Origin: CAWJMN01 sp963844055
Lineage (GTDB): Bacteria; Planctomycetota; Planctomycetia; Pirellulales; Pirellulaceae
Reading direction: 5' to 3'
Assembly: GCA_963844055.1 (NCBI GenBank)
Contig: CAWJMN010000001.1
Location: 2,728,001 to 2,792,000 of the forward strand
Length of the DNA stretch: 64,000 nucleotides
A program made the position numbers and the translations under genes. The notes under the pieces are model-generated. The model was not told the DNA's origin and made no database searches. It saw nothing but the letters and a program-made list of their open reading frames with translations. Positions 9,740-19,195 of the stretch are shown here, one piece after another. Positions within the stretch are counted from its first letter, which is position 1. Each line of letters opens with the position of its first letter.

Positions 9740-10054
9740 TAGGACCGACAGGATTCGAACCTGTAACCAAGGGATTATGCCTACCACTACAGCTTTCACT
9801 GCCCCTTTCGGGTTTGTGGGCTGGACCATACCTTCACTTTACGTGTCTGCCGTCTGGTCTCTACACCTTCTGCCGTACGGCAGCTTGGCTCGGGATTAGC
9901 AACCCTCTTTCAAGAGCCAGCCTTCCCCGAATTTGACAGATTCTACTGGCGTCCTCGCAGGCGAAGACAACAGCAACCCATTTCAAGCGACCTTGCATTG
10001 CTGTTTAGGTCGGCTTGCTTAAGTCCCCTGCTCTAACCGTTGAGCTACGGTCCC
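9740..10054 (-). tRNA. tRNA-Ile(CAU), interrupted by a group I intron
   Basis: Read on the minus strand, the 5' exon (10054-10022, exactly 33 nt) holds the acceptor strand GGGACCG, D-arm GCTC/GAGC and the 5' anticodon stem GGGGA with loop CT. The 3' exon (9779-9740) opens with CATAA, closes the anticodon stem with TCCCT, and continues with a TGGTT variable loop, a T-arm ACAGG/CCTGT around TTCGAAT and acceptor CGGTCCT plus A73. The joined loop is CTCATAA, so the anticodon is CAU. The loop and following TTGG match elongator tRNA-Ile2, whose C34 is modified to lysidine, rather than initiator tRNA-Met. The acceptor stem pairs G1 with U72. CCA is not encoded. Splicing must occur before the tRNA can work. 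Confidence 0.9.
9780..10021 (-). ncRNA. Group I intron (subgroup IC3-like) in tRNA-Ile(CAU)
   Basis: The 242-nt intron lies between U33 and C34. The 5' site follows a U and the intron ends in G, as group I splicing requires. On the minus strand I see the conserved core with P7 halves GAGACCAGAC and TATGGTCC, a P8-like CAC/GTG hairpin between them, a P6-like CTGCC/GGCAG hairpin, GAGCCAAGCT, and a GAAA-capped P9-like hairpin. These segments closely resemble those of the self-splicing Azoarcus tRNA-Ile intron. There is no room for a homing endonuclease. Which strand acts as the P1 guide is not resolved: GGTC in AAGGTCGC can pair with GACT at the 5' site, but an AACAGCAA/TTGCTGTT stem competes in drawing. 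Confidence 0.88.
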
Positions 10055-10160
10055 ATATTGTGAGGGCTCATTTTAGCAACTGAGCCCCGGCGTGTCTTCT
10101 GGTCGAGAAGAGGAGGCAGGTCAAACCGTGCCCCCTCCCAAATTTCGATGAGGGGATAGG

Positions 10161-12100
10161 CTACTTCTTTGCAGCTTTTCCGCCCGTGGCCTTGCCGGCG
10201 GGCTTGGACTTTCCTGGTGGCTTGCGAACCCATTGGGTTGCCACTTGGCCAGGGGCACCGCCATAGACTTGCGAGAACGACTGATTGAAGTCGCCCCCCT
10301 TACGCAGTGCATCTAGCAAAGCGTTAAATCGCTTTCCATCGGCCATCAGGAACTTCACAAAGCTATAGGAAGCAACATCGGTCGATTCCGCATCGAGCTT
10401 GCCATTCAAGAAGTCATCCGGAGCTTGCATGCTGCTGATAACTGCGATGACGCTGTTATCCCAGTTCAGCACGCGCGAGTCAGACGCATTGAGACGTGAA
10501 GCAACCACCCGGCCCGCCCCTTGGGCAAACCATGTTGGCGTTCCCGACTTGCCGATCGAGGCGACATAGCCCGACGCCAATTGCTGGCCAACAAGGGTAT
10601 CCAGGGAGTAGTCAGCGCCACCACTAGGAGGAACGACCACGCCGTAAGCATCGACGCCGCTATAGCGGAAATGGCCACGCCATTCGCGAGGAAGTTCGCG
10701 ACGTTCCACCATATTGCCGAACTCGGTATAGTCGTAACGATCCTTCAGCACAAACAGGGTCATGCGTCCCTTGACCAATGGCTTGTCGGCAGGTGCCTTG
10801 AAGATCTCCGCGAGTTTAGGAGCGAGCGACTCGGCCGCTTCACCGATTTCCTTCAAGGTGTTCGGGCCTACGTTACCAATCACAAGGTAATTGGCGGTCT
10901 CCATTTTGTCGGCTTCAATCGATGGTAGCGCCAAACGCCAGTTCGATGCCGCCAGCTTGGCACGATCAGCACTAAGCTCTTCATGCGACGCAAAGTTAGC
11001 CTTTGCTAGTGCGGCAACCTCTGGCAATGGCTGCTTGGGATTAGGGCTATCAAAGGTGGCCCCTTCATCGATCCACTTTTCGATCTTGGCAATCTTCTCG
11101 TCCGAAACAGGAGTGCCGTTCATTGGCATCCGTGCACCTGCCGCAGTTCCGCGCAGCTTCTTTACGAGGAAACTATCAGCACCCTTACCTGGCAGCACTG
11201 GCGGACCACCATCGCCACCTTTCAGCAGGCCTTCAAATGTCAGAACGTTCAAATTCTGTTGTTGACGCATGGTGCCGTGGCAGTTCAAGCAGTTCGCTTC
11301 CACCAACACTGGCGCGACATCGCGTGAAAAGCTGATCGTTTCTTTTCCTGTCGAGGCAACCACCATCGGAGCGGCATTGTCTCCAGGACGTGGAACCCCT
11401 TGGGCCAATTCGCTAAGTAGCGCGGCGGGATTCGGGCCATCAAACGTGGCACCTTGTTCGACCCAGGCCTTGAGCGTGGCAAGCTGATCGTCGGGAATGC
11501 CGGCACCGCTTGGTGGCATTTCCTTATCCACAATCTTTTCAATGAACACGCTTCCCATGGCATCCTTCGGGAAGACGATCTTGCCGGCCTTCGAGCCCTT
11601 CATCAGGTTTTCGTAAGTCGCCATCGAAAGATCACCACGCGCATTTCGTACGTGGCAACCACCACAGTGACTGACAATGATGGGAGCAACTTGCTTGACG
11701 AAGCTCACGCTGCCTGCGGCAGGCTTGTCGCCTTCCTTGGGTTTTGCGTGGCCTCAAGCGGCTTTAGTTCGGGTAGCTTGATCCCTTCTAGTTCGAGAAG
11801 GGCATGGGCATTGGTCAGTTTCTTAAAAGGAGAGCTAAGCTGGCCGAGCAGTTGGCTGTCGGCCCCTTCGGCCAACTTTTCAAGACGCTGTTGCGCTTCG
11901 GTGACGGTTTCGCCCGCCTCTTTAAACTTCTCGGCCTTGAATTGGTTTCCCGCCTTGGCAATCAGGGTACTGATCGCCAGGATCTCTTCCCGTTGGGCAG
12001 GGGTGGGGGCAGCAGTCGCCTGGCTTAATGCCAGGAACATCCCCGCGACTAGCACAACCACCATCGCAACCACGTTCCGCAGCAGGGCTTTAAAACTCAT
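10161..12100 (-). CDS. Secreted planctomycete protein with two CxxCH motifs, frameshifted
   Basis: The start at 12100 has GGAGAG eight bases upstream and a signal peptide ending in SQATAA. A short helical segment follows, then two repeats each with a CxxCH haem-binding-type motif (SHCGGCH and ANCLNCHG), each followed by a KIVDKEMPP- or KLRGTAAGARMPM-type segment and a WIDEGATFD-type end. This is the layout of planctomycete cytochrome-c-like domains. The C-terminal ~250 residues resemble a DUF1570-like/metallopeptidase-shaped region without HExxH, ending in a Lys/Gly-rich tail. The first 120 codons lie in a different frame; adding one base at the CCCAAGG around 11740 joins them into 646 residues. 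Otherwise two genes overlapping by 4 bp would be read, with the second starting at a GTG. Confidence 0.75.
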
Positions 12101-12418
12101 CCCGAGACTCTCCCAACACCAGGAAATCGATCCGATACGCTTGGGGCCAATAGCGCCGGCACAAGCGATTATGATTGTAAACTTTCGAAAACCATTTGCC
12201 CAGGTAAAACTCTGCACGGCGCAAATCGCACAGGTCGCGGCAGAAGCCTGTCAAGAAATAGGGTTTCCCTCGCCAATGGCCCTCGTTTGAACGCCCCCGA
12301 GCGGCAAAAGTACTCAGACGAAGCCCTTTACCATGGCAGAAGTCAAAAAGCCCCGCCAAGAAAACGAAAAGGGAAGCTCTGACGGCCTAAAATGCCATGG
12401 AGCTTCCCCATGCAGACT
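12101..12418. other. Intergenic stretch
   Basis: Lies between the start of the CxxCH protein and the end of the HExxH gene, both on the minus strand. It should contain the promoter of the former. I see no other feature. Confidence 0.4.
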
Positions 12419-13141
12419 TTAACGATGGTGCCGCTTACGGAAGTACTTTTTGGCACCGGCAGCAGCCAGCTCCTTTTTACGGGAGGGCTTAAAACCAAAC
12501 TCCAGTGCGAACCACTCGGCCCAGCGTTCACGATCAACCGAGCTGGAATTCCGGTTGTCCAGCACATGCCCCAGCTCATGGATCAGCACGTTGTTCAGGT
12601 AAAAGTCCCGAATCGCTTCTTCCGACCAGATCAAATGCCAGTATCCATTGCCTGCCTCTTGCCAGCGTGCCCCATACATTTGGGCTTCGATCTGCTGAGC
12701 TGGACGGGGTGCCTGGGTGAATCGCTCCACTCGGCTTGATTCAATCGGGTACAGATAGATCGTGTTCCCCCACTGCATGCCGTAGCAGGGTGCTTGCCGT
12801 TTCTTGCGAGTCATGCAGCTTAGCTGCACAACTTCCAGCGTGCTGACCATATCAGGTGGAAGCAACGCAAGCCGTTCACGAATGTCGGCCTCGCTCAAGA
12901 CATGTCGAAAACCTTCGCCTGCTGGCTTGTGGATGACCTTATAGTCTCCATTACCCCCATCTTGAGGCTCATACCAATCTTCAGGGGGAAGATAAGGTCC
13001 TCGTGCCGCAGCTCCAGAAACGCGAGCGCGCTTTCCAGGTGTTTGCATACGCCGGCCGTTCAGTGCCCCTTCACGGGTAACTGACTTTGCCGAAGTCACT
13101 GACACACTGCTTTTGGATGTACGACGCATGACCATCACCAT
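12419..13141 (-). CDS. Protein with a zincin-like HExxH motif
   Basis: This 240-residue protein has a basic, Ser/Thr-rich N-terminus without a convincing signal peptide. It contains LIHELGHVLDNRN near residue 190, the HExxH pattern of zinc metallopeptidases, followed about 18 residues later by ERWAEWFALEFG, whose glutamate could be a third zinc ligand. A DWYEPQDGG segment and a conserved-looking QWGNTIYLYP segment precede it. The C-terminus is strongly basic (KKYFRKRHHR). The in-frame ATG codons at 13141, 13135 and 13129 are all possible starts. I do not recognise a named family; a SprT- or ImmA-like peptidase is possible. It has no operon partner nearby. Confidence 0.6.
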   Translation of the reverse strand: MVMVMRRTSKSSVSVTSAKSVTREGALNGRRMQTPGKRARVSGAAARGPYLPPEDWYEPQDGGNGDYKVIHKPAGEGFRHVLSEADIRERLALLPPDMVSTLEVVQLSCMTRKKRQAPCYGMQWGNTIYLYPIESSRVERFTQAPRPAQQIEAQMYGARWQEAGNGYWHLIWSEEAIRDFYLNNVLIHELGHVLDNRNSSSVDRERWAEWFALEFGFKPSRKKELAAAGAKKYFRKRHHR

Positions 13142-13729
13142 AACTCAAAGAACTAACAACTCGCCTACCGCTGAGACCCATCAATAACTCTCAGCAATCC
13201 ATTACTTGATCCAAGGCAGAATCGTTCAGCCGTTTTTTAACTTCATTAACCTCTTGGTTTCCGTGCCACCTACCAAACCGCTGGCTTAAAAACCTAGTGC
13301 CAAGCGGGGCAAGGATCATCCTCGCCTCTATCCATCCTACGAAGCTGGCCAGTCAAAATTCAAGCAGATTGCTCAAGTGGCTAACTGGTAAAGACTTACG
13401 ATCATTCGCCAAACCACCCCAAACCCCCCAGGGGGGTGTTTTCCGAGTCATTTTTGGCCATTCCAAAAGCGGGGGTCGATGACCTGACGACGGCATCTTT
13501 CACACTCACAAGCACCTTCGATCACTCCGTAGTGTCGAGTTCATCATGTTCAAGCGCAGCGCGAATAGAGATCGCGCGAGAGTAAGCGTAGGCCGAGTCG
13601 GCTGTATAAGTGATGCTTCTGCTATGCGCAGGTACTGCAACAAAACTCAATAGTGCATTGCCAGCAAAACATGCGCAGCAGCGCAAGCCCGATCGCATGG
13701 AGAGTAAGAAGAGCGACTAGCGCATCACG
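13142..13729. other. Intergenic region with a C6/G6 palindromic tract
   Basis: About 590 bp without a supported gene. The only notable element is ACCCCCCAGGGGGGT near 13423-13437, a symmetric GC tract whose arms leave no loop, so a stable terminator is doubtful. The rest is unremarkable. Confidence 0.45.
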
Positions 13730-15559
13730 CTAAGCGACAGGCGCGGTGGCTTGTTCGTCTAGCAAATGGCTAGTGTCAGTCGGCTGAATTCCAGATCGCG
13801 AGGGGGAACGCCCGCCGCTATCAGTTCCGCTAGACGAGAGGAGCAAGACCACCCCTACAATCAATCCAGCCAATACCACACCCAAGATGATCCAAACCCA
13901 GAGAGGAACGCCCGCCTTGCGGCGAGGTTTCATCGTCGCGGCTGCCACAGGACTAGCTGTGGCTGAGCCTGCAATTGCTGGCTTGACCACCTGTTGCCGA
14001 GAAACCGAGCTCCCCGAAGGGTTAACTCGCACAACATTATTTGCAGAGCTACTTGCCGTAGGGCTCGGACTGGAACCCTTCTCGGCCGTAGGAACCGGCT
14101 TACCCGTCCCCGATCCACGCCCTTGAACGACCACGTTTTGATCCAAAACGTTGCTGCTTTCGCGTGTTGGCTTGGGAGCACTGACTAGGCCGGGGCCAAA
14201 ATCGATTGCTTTCGCCACCGGAAGCGGCTTGGCCCGACCAGAAACACTACTGCCGGGCTTTCCGTCGCCGGAACTGCGTAGGCCTTTGACAGTTCCTTCG
14301 CGGACCTGATCCGATACGGTTTCTTCGGACTTATTGGGAACCACGGGGCGGCGGCTATCACCGGTGGAGCCCGTTTTTCCGCCGCTACTGCTTCCCCGTT
14401 GGCTATCAGCGGCACTGCCACCCGGCAAACTGCTGCCGCCCGATCGCTGGGCGACCTTGGCACCGCTAGTCAAAACGGCCGCTTTGAGAGCCGCTTCGCT
14501 GCTTCCGGGCTCAAACTTATAGCCGTGCGTGATTAGCCAGTTTCGCAGGACGTCCGAGACCTCGCGCATCGTTTGATAGCGGCGGTCCGGCTTCTTTTGC
14601 ATCATTTTGACGCAGATATCCACCAGGTCTCGCGGACATTCCGGCCGATCCTTACGGATATCTTCCGGCATCTGTGTTTGGTGCTTGGCGATCCGCTGGG
14701 CCAAAGTTCCGTCTGTAAATGGGGCGTGGCCGGTCAACAGGAAGTACAGGGTGCAGCCAAGGCCGTAAATATCGGCGCGGGCGTCTACCTTGTGACTATT
14801 GACGGCTTGTTCTGGGGCAAGATAGTCGGCCGTCCCCAAAACATTTTCATTGTGCGAGACCGTTAGCGATGCCTTCGCATCATCGGAGTAGAGTGCCAAC
14901 CCCAAGTCGAGCAGCTTGATCACACCCTTTTCATCGATGAGCAAGTTGGCCGGTTTGACGTCGCGGTGAATGAGGTTGTTTTGATGCGCGTACAACAACC
15001 CTTCTGCAGCTTGGGCCACATAGTTGCAGGCCAGCTCTAAAGGCAAAGGGCCTTCTTGCTTGATCACGTGCTGAAGGTCTTTGCCTTCAATGAACTCCAT
15101 CACCAAGTAATGCGTGTCGCCATCATTATCGACATCGTAGGCACGCACAATATTGGGATGATCGAGCGATGCTGTTGCTTGTGCTTCGAGATGAAAGCGT
15201 GCAAGGTAAGACGAATCATTCACCCGCGCTTTTGGCAGAACTTTTATCGCGCGGCGACGTTTCATTAGCGTGTGTTCCGCGAGGTACACACTGCTCATAC
15301 CACCACTGCCGATGTGACGCAAAAGCTTGTATTTGCCGAGAAAAAAGCCTTTGTACTTGCGATCAAAGATCTTGTCGGCGTGCCACTGCGTGATGAGGTC
15401 GGCTTGTACTAAATGCGCGGCAACTACATCAGCATCATCGGGCAACTTGCCGCCATGCGCACGGCGCAATTGATCAAGAGAAGCGCTAAGCTGATCTTCT
15501 TCGACCAGTCGGCTTCTCTCTACGTAATCGACAAAGTTTTCGGCAGTTAATTTTGCCAT
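13730..15559 (-). CDS. Membrane-anchored Ser/Thr protein kinase (Hanks type)
   Basis: The product has 609 residues. An N-terminal ~65-residue helical domain common in planctomycete kinases (LVQADLITQWHADKI) precedes the catalytic domain. That domain has the glycine loop GSGGMSSVY (about 84-92), the ATP lysine AIKVL (about 106), HRDVKPANLL (about 198), DLG in place of DFG (about 218), GTADYLAPEQ and DIYGLGCTLYFLLTG. A low-complexity Ser/Gly/Lys-rich linker of about 200 residues leads to one membrane helix (VPLWVWIILGVVLAGL) near residue 560 and a short outer tail. The kinase therefore faces the cytoplasm. There is no sensor domain of known type outside. It is apparently a single transcription unit. 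Confidence 0.9.
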   Translation of the reverse strand: MAKLTAENFVDYVERSRLVEEDQLSASLDQLRRAHGGKLPDDADVVAAHLVQADLITQWHADKIFDRKYKGFFLGKYKLLRHIGSGGMSSVYLAEHTLMKRRRAIKVLPKARVNDSSYLARFHLEAQATASLDHPNIVRAYDVDNDGDTHYLVMEFIEGKDLQHVIKQEGPLPLELACNYVAQAAEGLLYAHQNNLIHRDVKPANLLIDEKGVIKLLDLGLALYSDDAKASLTVSHNENVLGTADYLAPEQAVNSHKVDARADIYGLGCTLYFLLTGHAPFTDGTLAQRIAKHQTQMPEDIRKDRPECPRDLVDICVKMMQKKPDRRYQTMREVSDVLRNWLITHGYKFEPGSSEAALKAAVLTSGAKVAQRSGGSSLPGGSAADSQRGSSSGGKTGSTGDSRRPVVPNKSEETVSDQVREGTVKGLRSSGDGKPGSSVSGRAKPLPVAKAIDFGPGLVSAPKPTRESSNVLDQNVVVQGRGSGTGKPVPTAEKGSSPSPTASSSANNVVRVNPSGSSVSRQQVVKPAIAGSATASPVAAATMKPRRKAGVPLWVWIILGVVLAGLIVGVVLLLSSSGTDSGGRSPSRSGIQPTDTSHLLDEQATAPVA

Positions 15560-16157
15560 GTCGCGAGGTCGCCAGAATGATGTTGGACTCGCCGCATGCG
15601 ACTTGTCCTGAGAATGCCTTTCTCAAGCATCAATCCAGACGTTCCAAGTACTCCCCTCGAGATCCAATCGCAGTTCTTGAATGGGTTCCTATGCCGAACG
15701 GCACAATTCACTGACCGGTCGGGGCGATGCCTTTATTCCCTAAAAGCAAATCGACAGTTAACGATCAGTTCACGTCACAAATGTAGGTTACAGTCGGCCC
15801 ACTTTGTGCCAAAACCTTTCGAAAAGGTTACCCGCTTCCCAGTCAAGCGTAAAGCACATATCTTTCCATTTTATCAAGACTTACGGCAAATCAAGCAAGA
15901 TCTTTTGCGAAGCCCCAAGATCGGTTGAATTGGAAACCGTTAGACTTCACGGCCCCAGCTTGCCAATCGGGGTCAAAGTCGGCCACCTGTGCGGCAAACC
16001 GTGGCGCCAGGAAACCCGAGCTGAAGCAGTTTGCCCGGTACGAGCAAGGATCATTTTAATAGGCCGAATTGCGCCGCTAAGCATGTTTTTGTTAGAGTTA
16101 AAGCCAGTGAAACTGGCCTTAGCCCCCGCCCGACAGCTTCCCATACGAATTTAGCAC
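15560..16157. other. Divergent intergenic region
   Basis: About 600 bp between the kinase (leftward) and the glutaredoxin-like gene (rightward). Plus-strand frames here lack recognisable protein character. I see no RNA gene or repeat; both promoters must be inside. Confidence 0.45.
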
Positions 16158-16400
16158 ATGCCCAGCCCCCATCCGCGATCCGTAAAGCTGTACACGCGCC
16201 CCGGCTGTCACCTTTGTGAAGATGCCGAGAAGCTGCTGCGTCAGCACGGACTTTCGCCCGAGCTCATCAACATCGATACCGATCCAGACCTGACTAATCG
16301 ATACAACCTGACGATCCCGGTGGTAGAGATCGACGGCAAAGAGCGATTTCGCGGTGTCGTGAATGAGATGCTTCTTAAACGCCTGCTTTCCCAGGGTTAG
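16158..16400 (+). CDS. Glutaredoxin-like (DUF836) protein
   Basis: This 80-residue thioredoxin-fold protein contains LYTRPGCHLCEDAEKLL, a CxxC redox motif right after the first strand. It then has the cis-proline strand NLTIPVVEIDGKERFRG and a C-terminal helix. Family members act as small disulfide reductants. It is followed after 23 bp by the DUF2064 gene, a frequent pairing in planctomycetes, so the two are probably co-transcribed. The function of the pair is unknown. Confidence 0.8.
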   Translation: MPSPHPRSVKLYTRPGCHLCEDAEKLLRQHGLSPELINIDTDPDLTNRYNLTIPVVEIDGKERFRGVVNEMLLKRLLSQG

Positions 16401-16423
16401 CTTTTGCTCCAAGGTCCTGCTTT

Positions 16424-17108
16424 ATGACAACGGTTCTGGGGCTATTTTCCAAATACTGGGAGCCGGGCAAAGCCAAAACCCGCCTAGCTGCAAGCCTCGG
16501 CCAGGAGCAGGCGGCCGATATTGCAAGGCATTTGTACGACTGTAGCCTAGTCCGATTCGCTGGCCATGGTGATCGGCAAGTCGTCGCGTTCACTCCCCCA
16601 GAGCGACGCCCCGAGTTTGAAGCCTATCCCCACGGATATTGGGAACTGACGGAACAGAGTGGTGGCTCGCTGGGCGAAAGGATGGCCCAATTCTTTGACG
16701 AGCAATTTTCTCGCGGCTACCACAAGGTGGTTTTGGTCGGTTCCGACAGTCCCGACCTGCCGCTGAGCTATCTGCAACTGGCCTTTGACGCGCTGGATAG
16801 GGTGCCAGTCGTGCTGGGACCAAGCGACGACGGCGGCTATTACTTGGTTGGCGCAGCATCGAAAACGCCCCCAATCTTTCACGAGGTTCCCTGGAGCACG
16901 TCGGCCGTCTGGCAGAAAACCGTTGCGCTACTTGAGCTGAGCCTCGATTCCCTTGGTGGCTTTGCCTAGCTGGGCCGATGTGGACGACCTTGAATCGCTG
17001 CATCAATTGCGAGCAAGGCTAGATTCACCAGCCGCCTCTCTAGACCGCGCATTACAAACCTTGCAGGACCAGATAGAAATGCTGCCAGCAATCGTCAATG
17101 CAAACTAG
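16424..17108 (+). CDS. DUF2064/TIGR04282 glycosyltransferase-like protein, frameshifted
   Basis: These nucleotide-sugar-transferase-fold proteins resemble MobA/CofC. Seen: LFSKYWEPGKAKTRLAASLG (N-terminal substrate loop), the metal-binding region GSDSPDLPLSYL, and LGPSDDGGYYLVG. The main frame stops at 16971, just short of the conserved C-terminus. That end, LPSWADVDDLESLHQL, lies in the next frame and stops at 17108. Removing one base from the GCTGAGC at 16936-16942 joins them as LELASIPLVALPSWADVDD, giving 227 residues, normal for the family. It follows the glutaredoxin-like gene closely. The frameshift is either recent inactivation or a sequence error. Confidence 0.8.
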
Positions 17109-17378
17109 ACAGTTCCGCATGGGGGAGGCGTCTACCAAAAAGCCTTTCCGTTCCCTTGGGTACCAGCCGACCCTCAAAATCGACGCTTCGCTCAAGGAGG
17201 AGGGGGACTATGGCCGAAGCATCCGTCATTTGTCCGCTGCGTTTTTCCCAGGCACGGAAAAGAACGGCCTCAAACACGATCTGCTCTGCTGTCGCCGAAG
17301 ACGGCGGGTGATAAAATTAGAGCCGCTAATGTCTTGGCTTAGCCCTTTTGGCCCTCAAAAACGAGTCACATCCCCTCC

Positions 17379-18083
17379 ATGAAGCCTATTGTTCAAATCT
17401 CGCTAGACCTAACGAATATTCCTGAAGCGCTCGAAACCGCCCGCATGGCGATGCGTGCCGGTGTGGATTGGCTCGAAGCGGGGACACCCCTGATCATTGC
17501 TGAGGGGATGAATGGCGTACGAGCACTGCGGAAAGAATTCCCGAATGTGCCGATTGTGGCTGACCTGAAAACGATGGACGGCGGCTGGCTCGAAGCTCAG
17601 ATGATGGCCGAGGCAGGGGCAACGCATGTGGTTGTCATGGAACGGGCCCATCCAGAAACGATCAAGATTGTCGTGAAGGCTGGCAAAGATTTTGGCGTGA
17701 AGGTGATGGGGGACAACCTAGGCGCACCTGACATGGTTGCTTCGGCCAAACGTCTGGAAGACTTGGGTTGCGACTTCGTCATTCACCATATCGGCTACGA
17801 CGAACGCCGTGGCATTGTGGCAGCTGGCGGTAAATGCCCCAGCCCGCTCGATCAACTGCGTGAAGTGGTTCAGGCCGTGAAGGTACCCGTGCAAGCGGTG
17901 GGAGGCCTGACCATTGAACAAGCGATGAGAACCCCGGAATACGGCGCTCCGCTGGTGGTGCTAGGTGCACCGTTGACCATTGACGCGGATGCCTTCAAAA
18001 CGGCCGGCGGGGATCTAGAGAGTAAGTTGCGGATGATCTGCGACAAGATCCATGCGTACGGCGACATCCCGGTGGGCCGCTAA
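17379..18083 (+). CDS. 3-hexulose-6-phosphate synthase-like aldolase
   Basis: This 234-residue TIM-barrel enzyme belongs to the orotidine-phosphate decarboxylase superfamily. It shows ISLDLTN, the DxKxxD metal/substrate motif in VADLKTMDGG, EAGTPLI, HHIGYDE, and phosphate-binding AVGGLT and VVLGAPLT. Hexulose-phosphate synthase condenses formaldehyde with ribulose-5-phosphate; the related 3-keto-L-gulonate-phosphate decarboxylase is the main alternative. EAGTPLI and KTMDGG favour the former. It begins a same-strand cluster with a zinc-type dehydrogenase, a PfkB kinase and an isomerase. No hexulose-phosphate isomerase of the usual SIS type is visible here. The true reaction is uncertain. Confidence 0.75.
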   Translation: MKPIVQISLDLTNIPEALETARMAMRAGVDWLEAGTPLIIAEGMNGVRALRKEFPNVPIVADLKTMDGGWLEAQMMAEAGATHVVVMERAHPETIKIVVKAGKDFGVKVMGDNLGAPDMVASAKRLEDLGCDFVIHHIGYDERRGIVAAGGKCPSPLDQLREVVQAVKVPVQAVGGLTIEQAMRTPEYGAPLVVLGAPLTIDADAFKTAGGDLESKLRMICDKIHAYGDIPVGR

Positions 18084-18160
18084 GTAGCCGTGCCTGACCG
18101 CTGCCTAAATACTTGAACTCAAATCCTTTTGTTCCAAGGAACATTCCCATTAGTAAGACC

Positions 18161-19195
18161 ATGCCAGGGGTTGTGAATTTCGCTGCTGAGCCCCACAGCG
18201 TAGAAGTGCGTGAGCTGGAGATTCCTGAGATCGGCGAGACCGATGTTCTGCTTGAGATGAAGGCGGTCGGTATCTGCGGCAGCGACTTGCATCAATACTA
18301 TGGTAAGCAGAGCTGGAAAGTGAACTATCCGGTTGTGCTTGGCCACGAGTTTGGCGGCGTGATCACCAAAGCGGGCAAGGGAGTGAAGAACTTCAAAGAA
18401 GGGGACCGCGTTGTTAGTGAGACGGCTGCCGTGGTCAACTTGGCTTCGCCTTATGTTCGCCAAGGACTCTATAACCTCGACCCCAATCGTCTGGGCTTTG
18501 GTTATGGTGTGCATGGCGCGATGACACATTATGTCAAAGTGCCCGAACGCTGCCTGCACAACATCCCCAATGAGCTGAGCTTTGAAAAGGCTTGCCTCAC
18601 CGAGCCGTGCTGCGTTGCCTACAATGCGACCTGCGTCAATTCGCACATTCGTCCCGGCGATTCCGTGGCGATCATTGGCCCTGGTCCCATTGGCCTACTC
18701 TGCGCACTGATGGCGAAGCTTAACGGGGCAGGGCACATCATCGTGATTGGCATCCCCGCCGATGCACGACGTTTGGAAGTCGCCAAGAATCTCGGCGTCC
18801 ACACAACACTTGGCGCCAATGGTGAAAACATCCAGGAATGGGTGAAGAACTACGGTGATGGCTTTGGACTGGATCTGGTGATTGATGCGGCCGGTGTATC
18901 GGCCACGCTTAAACTAGCGCTCGACATCATTCGCCCTGGCGGACAGATCACGAAGGTGGGCTGGGGACCACAGCCGCTCAACTTCAACTTAGATCAGCTG
19001 GTGCAAAAGGCGGTTACGTTGCAAGGCAGCTTCTCGCACAACTGGCCGATGTGGGAAAAAGTGATCTCGATGCTGGCATCCGGCCAACTCAGTCTCGACC
19101 TCATCCTCAATCGCATCTCGCCGCTTTCCGATTGGAAAGATGCCTTTGAAGAAATGCACTCGGGCAAGATTGTTAAGGGAGTTCTCCAGCCGTGA
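18161..19195 (+). CDS. Zinc-type medium-chain dehydrogenase, sorbitol dehydrogenase-like
   Basis: This 344-residue MDR-family enzyme probably oxidises a polyol or secondary alcohol with NAD(P). The catalytic zinc region is AVGICGSDLHQYYG and LGHEFGGVI, and the coenzyme-binding glycine motif is IIGPGPIGLL. The four cysteines that bind structural zinc in many relatives are not seen: that stretch reads LASPYVRQGLYNLDPN. I use the ATG at 18161, which gives family length; an upstream TTG at 18113 is possible. No convincing ribosome site precedes either. Its end overlaps the PfkB start by 4 bp (GTGA), so the two are translationally coupled. Confidence 0.8.
   Translation: MPGVVNFAAEPHSVEVRELEIPEIGETDVLLEMKAVGICGSDLHQYYGKQSWKVNYPVVLGHEFGGVITKAGKGVKNFKEGDRVVSETAAVVNLASPYVRQGLYNLDPNRLGFGYGVHGAMTHYVKVPERCLHNIPNELSFEKACLTEPCCVAYNATCVNSHIRPGDSVAIIGPGPIGLLCALMAKLNGAGHIIVIGIPADARRLEVAKNLGVHTTLGANGENIQEWVKNYGDGFGLDLVIDAAGVSATLKLALDIIRPGGQITKVGWGPQPLNFNLDQLVQKAVTLQGSFSHNWPMWEKVISMLASGQLSLDLILNRISPLSDWKDAFEEMHSGKIVKGVLQP

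Noticed and set aside
9740..9790. A partial tRNA or pseudo-tRNA at 9740-9780
   Set aside because: The missing 5' half is present at 10022-10054 and the interval has a group I intron core, so this is a split functional gene rather than a fragment.
13423..13437. ACCCCCC-A-GGGGGGT as a terminator
   Set aside because: The arms leave no loop of workable size and no T run follows.
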